Shown: piece by piece, positions 1 to 8,949 of the stretch | How positions within the stretch are numbered: position 1 is the stretch's first letter | Layout: each line of letters starts with the position of its first letter | Assembly (NCBI GenBank): GCA_023023105.1 | Contig: CP083824.1 | Location: forward strand, 3,534,001 to 3,598,000 | Direction: 5' to 3' | Source of the DNA: Enterobacter ludwigii | Lineage (GTDB): Bacteria; Pseudomonadota; Gammaproteobacteria; Enterobacterales; Enterobacteriaceae | DNA length: 64,000 nt | Made by a program: the position numbers and the translations under genes | The notes under the pieces: generated by a model | What the model was told of the DNA's origin: nothing | What the model saw: only the letters and a program-made list of their open reading frames with translations | The model's database searches: none

Positions 1-183
1 GAATATCTCCGTGGCTATGCCGATGGTCAGAAGAAAGTCTGTGAAGAAGGTTTTATTCACGCCTGGGGATTAGCAGGCAAATCTTTTCCAGCCAGTTGCG
101 ATACTGCCGAAAACGCAGCAAAACTGCATGAGTCATGGCAAAAAGGGATGGATGAAAGTATGCGTTCCAGCAGACTAAATTAA
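1..183 (+). CDS. yfiL: C-terminal end of YfiL-like DUF2799 protein (partial)
   Basis: The first 60 codons of the window form an open frame ending in TAA at 181-183. The start lies outside the window. The peptide is rich in G, K and C with two Cys, as in the C-terminal part of YfiL/DUF2799 proteins. The position immediately upstream of yfiR-yfiN-yfiB matches the usual enterobacterial order yfiL-yfiR-yfiN-yfiB. The family function is unknown to me. The identification rests on gene order more than on motif, because only the tail is visible. Confidence 0.6.
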   Translation, partial: EYLRGYADGQKKVCEEGFIHAWGLAGKSFPASCDTAENAAKLHESWQKGMDESMRSSRLN

Positions 184-413
184 GTCTGTTTTTATCCATC
201 GGAAAATAAACAACAGTAGGATTTAGCTTAGGTCGGCCTCGGGTTATTTCTGACATAATGACGGCTTTGATAAACAATGGTATTCTGCCCGCAACTCTCA
301 AGGACATCTATTTCCGGAGCGATGTGGCGGATTCTGGTGAGAAATTCATTCTTGATCTGGTAATGGTGCCAACTTACTGATTTAGTGTATGATGGTGTTT
401 TTGAGGTGCTCCA

Positions 414-689
414 GTGGCTTCTGTTTCTATCAGCTGTCCCTCCTGTTCAGCTACTGAAGGCGTGGTGCGTAACGGTAAAAGTACTGCCGGACATCAGCGC
501 TATCTCTGCTCTCACTGCCGTAAAACATGGCAGCTACAGTTCACTTACACCGCTTCTCAACCCGGTACGCATCAGAAAATCATTGATATGGCCATGAATG
601 GCGTCGGATGTCGCGCCAGTGCACGCATTATGGGCGTTGGCCTCAACACGATTTTACGACACTTAAAAAACTCAGGCCGCAGTCGGTAA
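414..689 (+). CDS. insA: IS1 protein InsA
   Basis: This 91-residue protein is the IS1 DNA-binding protein and repressor. Its N-terminal zinc finger shows CPSC near residue 9 and CSHC near residue 32, followed by a helix-turn-helix region. In IS1 a -1 ribosomal frameshift at the A6C run (665-671) fuses InsA to InsB to give the active transposase InsAB'. InsA alone binds the IS ends and limits transposition. The length and sequence look intact, so the copy is probably still mobile. Confidence 0.95.
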   Translation: MASVSISCPSCSATEGVVRNGKSTAGHQRYLCSHCRKTWQLQFTYTASQPGTHQKIIDMAMNGVGCRASARIMGVGLNTILRHLKNSGRSR

Positions 690-1111
690 ACTCACGCATA
701 CAACCGGGCAGTGACGTCATTGTTTGCGCGGAAATGGACGAACAGTGGGGTTACGTCGGCGCTAAATCACGCCAGCGCTGGTTGTTTTACGCGTATGACA
801 GGATACGGAGGACGGTTGTGGCGCACGTATTCGGTGAACGCACGTTGGCCACGCTGGAGCGTCTTCTGGGCCTGCTGTCGGCCTTTGAGGTCGTGGTATG
901 GATGACGGATGGCTGGCCGCTGTATGAATCACGCCTGAAGGGAGAACTGCACGTTATCAGCAAGCGATATACGCAGCGCATTGAGCGGCATAACCTGAAT
1001 CTGAGGCAGCATCTGGCAAGGCTGGGCAGGAAGTCACTGTCGTTCTCAAAATCGGTGGAGCTGCATGACAAAGTCATCGGGCATTATCTGAACATAAAAC
1101 ACTATCAGTAA
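608..1111 (+). CDS. insB: IS1 transposase catalytic part InsB
   Basis: The frame downstream of the A6C slippery site encodes the catalytic half of the IS1 transposase. It is expressed as the InsAB' fusion by -1 frameshifting rather than from its own start. The DDE-type core is visible: the first Asp lies in the segment beginning [11 protein letters not shown], then WMTDGW, then an Arg/His-rich C-terminus. The frame runs without interruption to TAA just inside the right inverted repeat. Confidence 0.94.
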   Translation: MSRQCTHYGRWPQHDFTTLKKLRPQSVNSRIQPGSDVIVCAEMDEQWGYVGAKSRQRWLFYAYDRIRRTVVAHVFGERTLATLERLLGLLSAFEVVVWMTDGWPLYESRLKGELHVISKRYTQRIERHNLNLRQHLARLGRKSLSFSKSVELHDKVIGHYLNIKHYQ

Positions 1112-1644
1112 GTTGGAGTCATTACCCTTGATCTCTTTTTTCCGACTCACTCTGGCACTAATGCTGTTCCTTATGGTGGGCCCAGCGACGGCAGGCGCGC
1201 TTACGGAAACGGATAAATCGGTACGCTCTATTGTCTCAGGTATTGTGAGCTATACGCGATGGCCGTCGCTATCCGGGCAGCCTAAACTCTGCGTTTATGC
1301 CTCTTCTCACTACACACATGCACTCAGCGACGAAGAAGGGCAGAACAGCGGGTTACCTTATACTCCTGTCATTGTACGTAACGATCGGGAAGCCCTGGCC
1401 GAAACGTGCGATGCTATTTATTTCGGGTCTGAATCGCCTGCAAAACAACTTGAATTAATAAGTCAATATCAGGGCAGAGCATTGCTATTAATCTCAGAGC
1501 AAAATCCGGAATGTGCTATTGGCAGTGCCTTTTGCCTGATAATCGATCGCGGTCAGGTACGGTTTTCTGTCAATCTTGATGCGTTGACTCGCAGTGGCGT
1601 GAGAGTCAGTCCGGATGTATTAATGCTTGCACGGAATAAGCAGC

Positions 1645-2865
1645 ATGGATAAAGATTTCACGTCAACACCACGCCCGACGTTTAAAAGAACATTGAGGCG
1701 AATCAGCATGATAAGCGTCATCATAACGATGACATTAATATGGTTATTGCTCTGCTTTGCATCCGTCGTGACATTAAAGCAATACGCACAAAAAAATCTC
1801 GAATTAACCGGCGCAACAATGAGCCACAGCCTTGAAGCCTCCCTGGTTTTCAATGATTCACTGGCGGCCAATGAAACACTTGCCACCCTCGGTAAACAGG
1901 GTCAGTTTGCCGTGGCAGAAGTCGTGAACGTGCATAAAAAGCGGTTTGCTTACTGGTCATGGAATCCGGAAGATAATACCGACACGCTGGGCGCGCTGGT
2001 CAGCCGCTGGCTTTTCCCCGAACCCGTTTCGCAGCCCATCATGCATAATGGTTCGATGATCGGCGAAATTCGCCTTACCGCGCGTGACAGCCTCATCAGC
2101 CATTTTATCTGGATGTCATTTGCCGTTCTCACCGGCTGCATTCTTTTTGCTACCGTCGTCGCGCTCACCATTACGCGATCGTTACATCATGGCATGGTAA
2201 CGGCCTTGCAAAACATTACCGACGTTGTTCATGACGTACGCACTAACCGCAACTTCTCCCGCCGGGTGAAAGACGGCCGTATCGAAGAATTTCACCAGTT
2301 TGGTGAAGACTTCAACAGTCTTCTGGATGAGATGGAGGAGTGGCAGCTGAAGCTACAGGCGAAAAACGCCCAGTTGCTACGTACCGCCATGCACGATCCA
2401 TTGACCGGTCTTGCCAATCGGGCGGCTTTTCGTAACAGCATCGCGGCATTAATGAACGACATCTCCGCGAAAACAAACTCTGCTCTGCTGTTCCTCGACG
2501 GCGATAATTTTAAGTTTATTAATGACACCTGGGGGCATGCGGCAGGCGATTGCGTTCTAATTGAAGTCGCCAGCAGGATGGTTGAATTTGGCGATAAACG
2601 TTATCAATCATACCGCCTCGGCGGTGACGAATTCGCCATGGTGCTATACGGCGTGCATTCTGAACTCGAGGTCCAACACATTTCTGCTGCACTATCGCAG
2701 CAGTTTATCCGTCCGTTTGATCTGCATAATGGGCACACTGCATCAATGTCACTCAGCATTGGTTATGCTCTGGCGTGGGAAAATACCTCAGTAGAGGCAT
2801 TACTGGAGCATGCCGACCGCAATATGTATCTGGTGAAAAACCAGCGTTCGAAAACAATATCCTGA
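1645..2865 (+). CDS. yfiN: diguanylate cyclase YfiN (DgcN), membrane-bound
   Basis: This 406-residue inner-membrane enzyme makes cyclic di-GMP from two GTP. It has an N-terminal transmembrane helix around residues 20-45, a periplasmic sensor domain, a second helix around 150-175, a HAMP linker and a C-terminal GGDEF domain. The active-site loop GGDEF and the substrate motif DPLTGLANR are intact. I chose ATG 1645 because homologues begin MDKD/MDND. It overlaps the yfiR stop by 8 nt, so translation is coupled to yfiR. In the YfiBNR system YfiN is held inactive by periplasmic YfiR. With yfiR disrupted, YfiN may be unrestrained, or under-expressed if IS1 is polar. Confidence 0.95.
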   Translation: MDKDFTSTPRPTFKRTLRRISMISVIITMTLIWLLLCFASVVTLKQYAQKNLELTGATMSHSLEASLVFNDSLAANETLATLGKQGQFAVAEVVNVHKKRFAYWSWNPEDNTDTLGALVSRWLFPEPVSQPIMHNGSMIGEIRLTARDSLISHFIWMSFAVLTGCILFATVVALTITRSLHHGMVTALQNITDVVHDVRTNRNFSRRVKDGRIEEFHQFGEDFNSLLDEMEEWQLKLQAKNAQLLRTAMHDPLTGLANRAAFRNSIAALMNDISAKTNSALLFLDGDNFKFINDTWGHAAGDCVLIEVASRMVEFGDKRYQSYRLGGDEFAMVLYGVHSELEVQHISAALSQQFIRPFDLHNGHTASMSLSIGYALAWENTSVEALLEHADRNMYLVKNQRSKTIS

Positions 2866-2877
2866 AAGGAATACGAT

Positions 2878-3363
2878 ATGTTAAAGCGATACTTCGCGCC
2901 GTTGTTACTGGCATCACTTGTCCTGGCTGGCTGTCAGACTCCGACAAAAGGGAAATTCACTCCAGAGCAAATCGCGGCAATGAAGTCATACGGCTTTAAC
3001 GAATTAAATGGCGACTGGTCTCTGGGGCTGTCGGACAAAATCCTGTTTGATAAAAATGACGCCACACTGCGCCCGGAAAGTGAAACCCAGATCCAGACGA
3101 TGGCCTCACGACTGGCAGCGACCGGCTTAAACCATGCCCGCATGGATGGTCACACAGATAACTATGGCGAGGATGGCTATAACGAGGCGCTTTCATTAAA
3201 ACGCGCGAACGTCGTGGCAGACGCGTGGGCAAAAGGGGCAAATATCCCGCGCAGTAATCTCACCACGCAGGGATTAGGTAAAAAATATCCGGTTGCGAGC
3301 AACAGTACCCCGCAAGGGCGTGCTGAAAACCGCCGGGTGGCAGTCGTTATCAGCACACCATAA
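2878..3363 (+). CDS. yfiB: YfiB, OmpA-like peptidoglycan-binding outer-membrane lipoprotein
   Basis: This is a 161-residue lipoprotein with a signal peptide and lipobox LAGC at about residues 16-19. The OmpA-family C-terminal domain shows the peptidoglycan-binding pattern DGHTDNYG and the NRRVAV end motif. In the YfiBNR system YfiB sequesters YfiR at the outer membrane under envelope stress and so releases YfiN. It is the third gene of the operon, 12 nt after yfiN, with GAAAGGA as ribosome site. Its stop lies only 2 nt from the stop of the convergent gene at 3366. Confidence 0.93.
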   Translation: MLKRYFAPLLLASLVLAGCQTPTKGKFTPEQIAAMKSYGFNELNGDWSLGLSDKILFDKNDATLRPESETQIQTMASRLAATGLNHARMDGHTDNYGEDGYNEALSLKRANVVADAWAKGANIPRSNLTTQGLGKKYPVASNSTPQGRAENRRVAVVISTP

Positions 3364-3365
3364 GG

Positions 3366-4736
3366 TTATTTAGCGGATGATTCGGCGAGCGACACGCCAG
3401 TTGCCGCTCGCCAGCGCAGCCAGTCAACCAGAACAAACAGAGCCAGACTCACGCCCATTACTGGCAACGCCAGCCCCAGCAGTATACTGATTATCGCCGT
3501 GACGACCTTTCCCCATCCCGAAAGCGCAAGCCAACTCTGACAAAGCGTCTGGACCGGATTTGCCGTCGATTGCGCTGGACGACGCATCCACCACATCCGG
3601 TATCCCCAGAGAATTAGCACACACAACGCCAGGCCAAACGCCACAAGAAGCAGCTGATTAACCAGCCCGAATAAGATCCCCATATGGAAATCCACCCCCC
3701 AGCGGGTGAGCTTCGCCATCAACGGGAAATCCTCGAAGCGGGTTCTGTCCAGAATCTGCATCGTATTGGGATCAACCGCCACGGCGTCGACCTGAGTCGG
3801 CCAGCTGCGATCGATTTCCGTCACAGTCCAGGCTTGACTCTCTGCTTTCGCCGGGCGGATCTCCAGCTTATTGGCCTCAATCCCTGCGTTACGTGCAGCG
3901 CTTAACACACCGTCAAACAGAGTCAAATCCATCGCCATTTCAGGCATCATCATTCCGCCGTGATGACCATGATGTTCAGCATGCTCATCCACGATCTCCT
4001 GCTGACCGGAAAGTGTCGTGTTCACCTGCGGAGTTAGCCAGTTCATCTCAGCACGCAGCTTATCAACGTTTCCCCCTGCCCACTGAGACCAGGTAAGGCC
4101 AGTCACTGAGAACAGCAGCATTCCCCCCAGCAACGTCCAGCCTAACGTCACATGCACGCGACGCCGATTCTGGAAACGATTGTTAATTCGGCGTTTTGGT
4201 CGGGTATAAAACCACAGGGCAATCCCTCCCAGCGCGGCAACCCACATCCACGAGGCCGCCAGCTCGCTATAGAGCCGCCCGACATCACCCAGCATCAGCG
4301 AGGTATGCAGATAATCAATGGTCTGGCGGAGCGGTAAAATTCCGCTGGTGCCATACACCGTCATATCGCCACGCACCGCAAGGCTGACTGGATCGATAAA
4401 AATAGCGCGGGTCTCCGATGGGCCAAGCGCAGGGTCAGCAAACATCACACGGGTGGTTTCACCCGCCACCAGGCCAGGACGAACGGCGTGTAGACGCAGA
4501 TCGGTGCCAACGGTTTTTTCAGCAACGGCAATTTGTTCCGCCAGCGGCTGCGGCTCGCCCACGGAATTCGTGTGGAGCGCATGCCGGTAGAGCGCATTCT
4601 CCAGCTGCGGCGTTGCCACATACAGCATACCTGTCAGAGCAGCGAAGAAGATAAACGGGCCGACAAACAGACCGATATAGAAATGAAGGCGACGCAGCAG
4701 GTTTCCCCATGCCGCGTGCGAGGTGCAGGTAGTCAT
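3366..4736 (-). CDS. PepSY-associated transmembrane protein
   Basis: This 456-residue inner-membrane protein has about four transmembrane helices: near residues 15-38, around 165-180 and 195-215, and a C-terminal group. PepSY-type periplasmic domains lie between them. Such proteins are often found with iron or copper uptake genes, and some are ferric-reductase-like. A His/Met-rich stretch near residues 240-255 (EHHGHHGGMMMPEM) suggests a metal ligand. The AAGGA ribosome site sits before ATG 4736. The gene is 38 nt downstream of a DUF2946 gene on the same strand, so the two probably form one operon. The substrate is not shown by sequence. Confidence 0.85.
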   Translation of the reverse strand: MTTCTSHAAWGNLLRRLHFYIGLFVGPFIFFAALTGMLYVATPQLENALYRHALHTNSVGEPQPLAEQIAVAEKTVGTDLRLHAVRPGLVAGETTRVMFADPALGPSETRAIFIDPVSLAVRGDMTVYGTSGILPLRQTIDYLHTSLMLGDVGRLYSELAASWMWVAALGGIALWFYTRPKRRINNRFQNRRRVHVTLGWTLLGGMLLFSVTGLTWSQWAGGNVDKLRAEMNWLTPQVNTTLSGQQEIVDEHAEHHGHHGGMMMPEMAMDLTLFDGVLSAARNAGIEANKLEIRPAKAESQAWTVTEIDRSWPTQVDAVAVDPNTMQILDRTRFEDFPLMAKLTRWGVDFHMGILFGLVNQLLLVAFGLALCVLILWGYRMWWMRRPAQSTANPVQTLCQSWLALSGWGKVVTAIISILLGLALPVMGVSLALFVLVDWLRWRAATGVSLAESSAK

Positions 4737-4774
4737 ACTTTTCCTTTTTAAGGTAAAAAGTTATCGATATTTTT

Positions 4775-5179
4775 TTAAAGGGAAAAAGCAGACTGATGCG
4801 GCGGCGCGCGGGTATCAGGATAAAGCCAGGGGAAAAAGTGCCAGTGACTGACCGCCTGTCGCGGTGGTTTAACACGAAGCCTCTGCAGCACCACACTGAG
4901 CAGGACGATCAGAGCCAGCATCACGCCCGGAACATGGGCTAATAGTACGCAGTAGCCGCACGCTTCCGCATGGTCGACTGGCATGGTGTGCTGCATATCA
5001 CCATGATGTTCATCCATCGACATCATGCTCATGTCATGATGCATGCCCGGCATGGCACTCATGGGATCTTTTTGCAGCGAGACGGAGATAAGCGGCGCCA
5101 CCACGATCAGCAGGATCGCAAACAACGCGGTCAATGCCGCTGCGCGTTTCCGGTTATGCTGATGCAGTACGTTATCCAC
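4775..5179 (-). CDS. DUF2946-family His/Met-rich small membrane protein
   Basis: The predicted protein has 134 residues with an N-terminal hydrophobic helix (about 13-33), a central His/Met-rich segment (about 38-68, e.g. MPGMHHDMSMMSMDEHH), a CGYC pair and a second helix (about 82-103). This is the DUF2946 layout, commonly linked to copper. The start is GTG at 5179 with GGAGGG just upstream. It is the first gene of a two-gene minus-strand unit with the PepSY protein. Metal binding is inferred from the residue pattern, and the physiological role is unknown. Confidence 0.75.
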   Translation of the reverse strand: MDNVLHQHNRKRAAALTALFAILLIVVAPLISVSLQKDPMSAMPGMHHDMSMMSMDEHHGDMQHTMPVDHAEACGYCVLLAHVPGVMLALIVLLSVVLQRLRVKPPRQAVSHWHFFPWLYPDTRAPPHQSAFSL

Positions 5180-5252
5180 TTACCCTCCACGGAAGAGGCA
5201 AGCATTGTAAATGATTTATGACAAAAGAGTTAACGCGAGAGATGCGATGAGA

Positions 5253-5284
5253 TAAAAAAAGGGCCAGCCTTTCGGCCAGCCCTT
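5253..5284 (-). terminator. rho-independent terminator of the rpsP-rplS operon
   Basis: On the minus strand a 9-bp stem (two G-U pairs) closes a GAAA tetraloop: GGGCTGGCC, GAAA, GGCTGGCCC. It is followed by a run of seven T. It lies just after the rplS stop. Confidence 0.9.
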
Positions 5285-5311
5285 TTTAACAGGATGTCGC
5301 TTAAGCGAATC

Positions 5312-5662
<351 letters not shown>

Positions 5663-5702
5663 TTAATCTCTTATCCTGGGTAAACTGATATTCGGGAGCG
5701 TA

Positions 5703-6470
5703 TTACGCATTCCCATCATGTTCATGCTGCTGTTGCGCGTGTTCAGTTTTGAACTCGGCCAGCAACTTTGCTTGCTCTTCAGTCAGAGCCAGGTTTTCCA
5801 GAAGTTCAGGTCTTCTAAGCCAGGTTCGGCCCAGCGACTGCTTCAAACGCCAGCGACGTATCCCGGCATGGTTTCCAGACAGTAACACTGCCGGTACTTC
5901 CATCCCTTCTAACACTTCAGGACGAGTATAGTGTGGGCAGTCCAGCAATCCATCAGCAAAGGAATCTTCCGTTGCCGAAGCTTCGTGACCCAGAACCCCC
6001 GGAATGAACCGGGCGACGGAGTCAATCAGCGTCATTGCGGGTAACTCACCACCGCTGAGAACGTAATCGCCGATAGACCATTCTTCGTCAATCTCGGTTT
6101 GAATTACGCGCTCATCTATCCCTTCGTAGCGACCACAGACCAGAATCAGCTTTTGATTCGTCGCCAGTTCGCTCACGCCCGCTTGATCAAGCTTGCGTCC
6201 CTGAGGTGACAGATAAATCACCTTTGCGCCTTCACCTGCCGCGGCTTTTGCTGTGTGAATGGCGTCCCGTAAGGGTTGCACCATCATTAACATCCCCGGT
6301 CCGCCACCGTAAGGACGATCGTCCACGGTACGGTGCCGGTCATGAGTAAAGTCACGAGGACTCCAGCTCTGGATGCTCAGCAGGCCATTCTTTACTGCCC
6401 GGCCAGTTACCCCGTAATCGGTAATCGCGCGGAACATTTCAGGAAACAGGCTAATTATGCCAATCCACAT
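5703..6470 (-). CDS. trmD: tRNA (guanine-37-N1)-methyltransferase TrmD
   Basis: This 255-residue SPOUT-class methyltransferase transfers a methyl group from S-adenosylmethionine to N1 of G37 in tRNAs with G at position 36, which prevents +1 frameshifting. The trefoil-knot motifs are present: YLSPQGRKL near residue 86, [13 protein letters not shown] near 109 and GDYVLSGGE near 133. The length equals that of E. coli TrmD. It is the third gene of the ribosomal operon, downstream of rimM with a 31-nt gap. Confidence 0.98.
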   Translation of the reverse strand: MWIGIISLFPEMFRAITDYGVTGRAVKNGLLSIQSWSPRDFTHDRHRTVDDRPYGGGPGMLMMVQPLRDAIHTAKAAAGEGAKVIYLSPQGRKLDQAGVSELATNQKLILVCGRYEGIDERVIQTEIDEEWSIGDYVLSGGELPAMTLIDSVARFIPGVLGHEASATEDSFADGLLDCPHYTRPEVLEGMEVPAVLLSGNHAGIRRWRLKQSLGRTWLRRPELLENLALTEEQAKLLAEFKTEHAQQQHEHDGNA

Positions 6471-6501
6471 AGCGCCGTCTTTTACCGTTTATCCGGAGAA
6501 T

Positions 6502-7041
6502 TTAAAAACCAGGATCCCAATCTACTTCAATGGTTTGAGTAGTGAGATCGACTTTCTTGATAACCTGTCCATCGAGGAACGGGACCAACCGCTCCTTGAT
6601 GCCAAATGCATCTTTCAGGTTTGCCTTAATGACGAGAACGTCATTTGACCCGGTTTCCATCATATCGATGACTTTCCCCAGGCTGTAGCCTTCGGTAGTG
6701 ACTACCTGGCAACCCATAAGGTCTTTCCAGTAGTAGTCACCCTCTTCCAGCGCCGGCAACTGCGACGAATCCACGACAATTTCACAATTAGTCAGCGCAT
6801 TCGCGGCATCACGATCGTCAACGCCTTTCAGCTTGATGATGATGTCCTGATTGTGGTGACGCCAGCTTTCCAGCTCGACCTCTTCCCACTTACCGCCTTT
6901 CTGGATAAACCAGGGCTGGTAATTAAAAATGCTATCAGCGTCTTCAGTGGAGGAAAACACTCTGAGCCAACCACGGATACCGTAGCAAGAACCCATTTTT
7001 CCCAATACGATCGGTTCAACAGGTGCTTTATTGCTCATCAT
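6502..7041 (-). CDS. rimM: ribosome maturation factor RimM
   Basis: RimM binds ribosomal protein S19 and assists late maturation of the 30S head and 16S rRNA processing. The N-terminal RimM domain ([19 protein letters not shown]) is followed by a PRC-barrel domain ([11 protein letters not shown], then [14 protein letters not shown]). I chose ATG 7041; ATG 7038 immediately after is equally possible, and a GTG at 7047 is less likely. It is the second gene of the operon. Confidence 0.96.
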   Translation of the reverse strand: MMSNKAPVEPIVLGKMGSCYGIRGWLRVFSSTEDADSIFNYQPWFIQKGGKWEEVELESWRHHNQDIIIKLKGVDDRDAANALTNCEIVVDSSQLPALEEGDYYWKDLMGCQVVTTEGYSLGKVIDMMETGSNDVLVIKANLKDAFGIKERLVPFLDGQVIKKVDLTTQTIEVDWDPGF

Positions 7042-7056
7042 GACCACCGTGACAGA

Positions 7057-7305
7057 TTAAGCTGCTTTGTTTGCTGCTTTGATCAGCGTAGCAACGCGAT
7101 CGGAAACAGTAGCGCCCTGGCCAACCCAGTGAGCGATACGATCCAGATCCAGACGAGTTTCTTCTTCTGCGCCAGCGGCCAGTGGGTTGAAGAAACCAAC
7201 GCGCTCGATGAAGCGACCGTTGCGTGCATTACGGCTGTCAGTCACAACAACCTGGTAGAACGGACGCTTTTTAGCGCCGTGACGTGCTAAACGAATAGTT
7301 ACCAT
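7057..7305 (-). CDS. rpsP: 30S ribosomal protein S16
   Basis: This 82-residue protein begins [20 protein letters not shown], the hallmark of S16, a 30S assembly protein. It is the first gene of the rpsP-rimM-trmD-rplS operon, with an AGAGGA ribosome site before ATG. The operon promoter should lie between ffh and rpsP. Confidence 0.98.
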   Translation of the reverse strand: MVTIRLARHGAKKRPFYQVVVTDSRNARNGRFIERVGFFNPLAAGAEEETRLDLDRIAHWVGQGATVSDRVATLIKAANKAA

Positions 7306-7330
7306 AACATCCTCTTGTGTGAATAAAACA

Positions 7331-7361
7331 ACCGGGCCCCATCGAGGAACGGAGCCCGGGT
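7331..7361 (-). promoter_or_regulatory. hairpin in the rpsP leader, possible attenuator
   Basis: On the minus strand CCGGGCTCC pairs with GGGGCCCGG (one G-U pair) and is followed by TTGTTTTATT, 30-odd nt before the rpsP ATG. It lies in the 5' leader of the ribosomal operon rather than directly after ffh. It could be a partial terminator or a leader structure, and no experiment is implied. Confidence 0.55.
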
Positions 7362-7370
7362 GTCATATTA

Positions 7371-7404
7371 AAAGCCCGAAAATTTTACTCATTTTCGGGC
7401 AAAA
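7371..7404 (-). terminator. terminator downstream of ffh
   Basis: A perfect 9-bp inverted repeat GCCCGAAAA / TTTTCGGGC (7374-7382 and 7392-7400) lies just after the ffh stop, with T-rich sequence on both sides. It is oriented to end ffh transcription. Confidence 0.85.
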
Positions 7405-7421
7405 AGCAATCTCAAAAGCGA

Positions 7422-8783
7422 TTAACGCCCAGGAAAACCGGGAGGCATCATCCCTTTCATCCCGCGCATCATCTTCGCCATGCCGCCTTTCTTCATTTTC
7501 TTCATCATGCGCTGCATGTCGTCGAACTGTTTCAGAAGGCGGTTAACGTCCTGTACCTGCATGCCACAACCGGCGGCAATACGGCGTTTACGGGAACCTT
7601 TGATGATATCCGGGTTAGCACGTTCTTTAAGGGTCATCGAGTTGATGATCGCCTCCATACGCACCAGCACCTTGTCATCCATCTGCGCTTTCACATTGTC
7701 AGGGATCTGGCCCATGCCCGGCAGTTTGCCCATCAGGCTGGCCATGCCGCCCATGTTTTTCATCTGACGCAGTTGCTCAAGGAAGTCGGTCAGATCGAAA
7801 CCGTCGCCTTTTTTCAGCTTGCTCGCCAGCTTTTCAGCCTGCGCGCGGTCAACCTTGCTCTCGATATCTTCGATCAGCGACAGCACGTCACCCATGCCGA
7901 GAATACGGGAGGCAATACGATCCGGATGGAACGGCTCCAGCGCTTCAGTTTTTTCGCCCACGCCGAGGAATTTAATCGGCTTACCGGTGATATGACGAAT
8001 CGAGAGGGCTGCACCGCCACGGGCGTCACCGTCCACTTTGGTCAGGACTACACCGGTTAACGGCAGCGCTTCATTAAACGCTTTCGCGGTATTTGCCGCA
8101 TCCTGACCGGTCATCGCGTCGACAACAAACAGGGTTTCTACCGGATTGATAGAGGCATGCACCTGCTTGATTTCGTCCATCATCGCTTCGTCAACGTGCA
8201 GACGACCGGCGGTATCCACCAGCAGCACGTCGTAGAATTTCAGCTTCGCTTCTTTCAGAGCGGCATTAACGATATCGACAGGTTTCTGAGCCACGTCTGA
8301 CGGGAAGAAATCCACGCCAACCTGCTCTGCCAGCGTTTCCAGCTGTTTGATCGCCGCCGGGCGATAAACGTCCGCAGACACCACCAGCACTTTCTTCTTG
8401 TGCTTCTCGCGCAGAAATTTACCCAGCTTACCGACGCTGGTCGTTTTACCCGCACCCTGCAGACCCGCCATCAGCACCACGGCCGGTGGCTGAGCCGCCA
8501 GGTTAAGCACCTGGTTCTCTTCACCCATCGCCGAAACCAGTTCGTTACGAACGATTTTGACGAACTCCTGACCCGGGGTCAGGCTCTTGTTAACTTCATG
8601 ACCAACCGCTTTCTCTTTAACGCGGTTGATAAAATCACGCACAACCGGCAACGCCACGTCTGCTTCCAGCAGCGCCATGCGCACTTCGCGCAGCGTTTCC
8701 TTGATGTTGTCTTCGGTAAGGCGTCCTCGGCCGCTGATGTTGCGCAGCGTGCGCGACAAACGATCGGTTAAATTATCAAACAT
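7422..8783 (-). CDS. ffh: signal recognition particle protein Ffh
   Basis: This 453-residue SRP54-type GTPase binds 4.5S RNA and signal sequences of nascent membrane proteins and docks with FtsY. The helical N domain is followed by the G domain (GLQGAGKTTS near residue 105, DTAGR near 190, TKVDGDARGG near 247). The Met-rich M domain ends in KKMKKGGMAKMMRGMKGM. It is transcribed alone with its own terminator. Confidence 0.98.
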   Translation of the reverse strand: MFDNLTDRLSRTLRNISGRGRLTEDNIKETLREVRMALLEADVALPVVRDFINRVKEKAVGHEVNKSLTPGQEFVKIVRNELVSAMGEENQVLNLAAQPPAVVLMAGLQGAGKTTSVGKLGKFLREKHKKKVLVVSADVYRPAAIKQLETLAEQVGVDFFPSDVAQKPVDIVNAALKEAKLKFYDVLLVDTAGRLHVDEAMMDEIKQVHASINPVETLFVVDAMTGQDAANTAKAFNEALPLTGVVLTKVDGDARGGAALSIRHITGKPIKFLGVGEKTEALEPFHPDRIASRILGMGDVLSLIEDIESKVDRAQAEKLASKLKKGDGFDLTDFLEQLRQMKNMGGMASLMGKLPGMGQIPDNVKAQMDDKVLVRMEAIINSMTLKERANPDIIKGSRKRRIAAGCGMQVQDVNRLLKQFDDMQRMMKKMKKGGMAKMMRGMKGMMPPGFPGR

Positions 8784-8949
8784 TGTCTCTCGCCTGAGTA
8801 GAAACGTTGGGCCGCCATGAGCGACACATACACAGAATTTTGCCGGAGTATAACATGAAGGCGCCTTTGTTGTTATGCAACGGTTGGAGCAGGCGTCACG
8901 TAACGTTATACTGCTTCTCTTTCTTATTAAGACAACTGTCGATGCCTAT

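Larger units (their letters stand above)
359..1126 (+). mobile_element. IS1 insertion sequence, complete, 768 bp
   Basis: Both ends carry the IS1 inverted repeat: GGTAATGGTGCC at 359 and the complement of GGTAATGACTCC ending at 1126. The length is exactly that of IS1. The 8 bp cttgatct at 351-358 is repeated at 1127-1134 and is the target duplication. The element contains insA and insB with an A6C slippery heptamer at 665-671. Removing it with one duplication copy restores one continuous reading frame, that of yfiR. Confidence 0.97.
322..1652 (+). pseudogene. yfiR: yfiR, periplasmic repressor of YfiN, interrupted by IS1
   Basis: Joining 322-358 to 1135-1652 restores a continuous frame starting at ATG 322 or GTG 337. 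It has a hydrophobic signal peptide ending near PATAGA and a mature YfiR domain. In known YfiBNR systems YfiR sits in the periplasm and inhibits the diguanylate cyclase YfiN. The IS1 insertion removes the native start and about the first 12 codons. The mature part is intact, including the C-x7-C pair (ECAIGSAFC) that forms a disulfide in YfiR homologues. A fortuitous restart is possible: the IS1 end supplies GGAG at 1115-1118, 9 nt before an in-frame TTG at 1128, and the hydrophobic core is retained. The gene is therefore either lost or expressed from a new start. Confidence 0.85.

Noticed and set aside
3360..3370. Missing terminator between yfiB and the PepSY gene as an anomaly
   Set aside because: Convergent genes only 2 nt apart are common; rho-dependent ends would suffice, so this is not remarkable.
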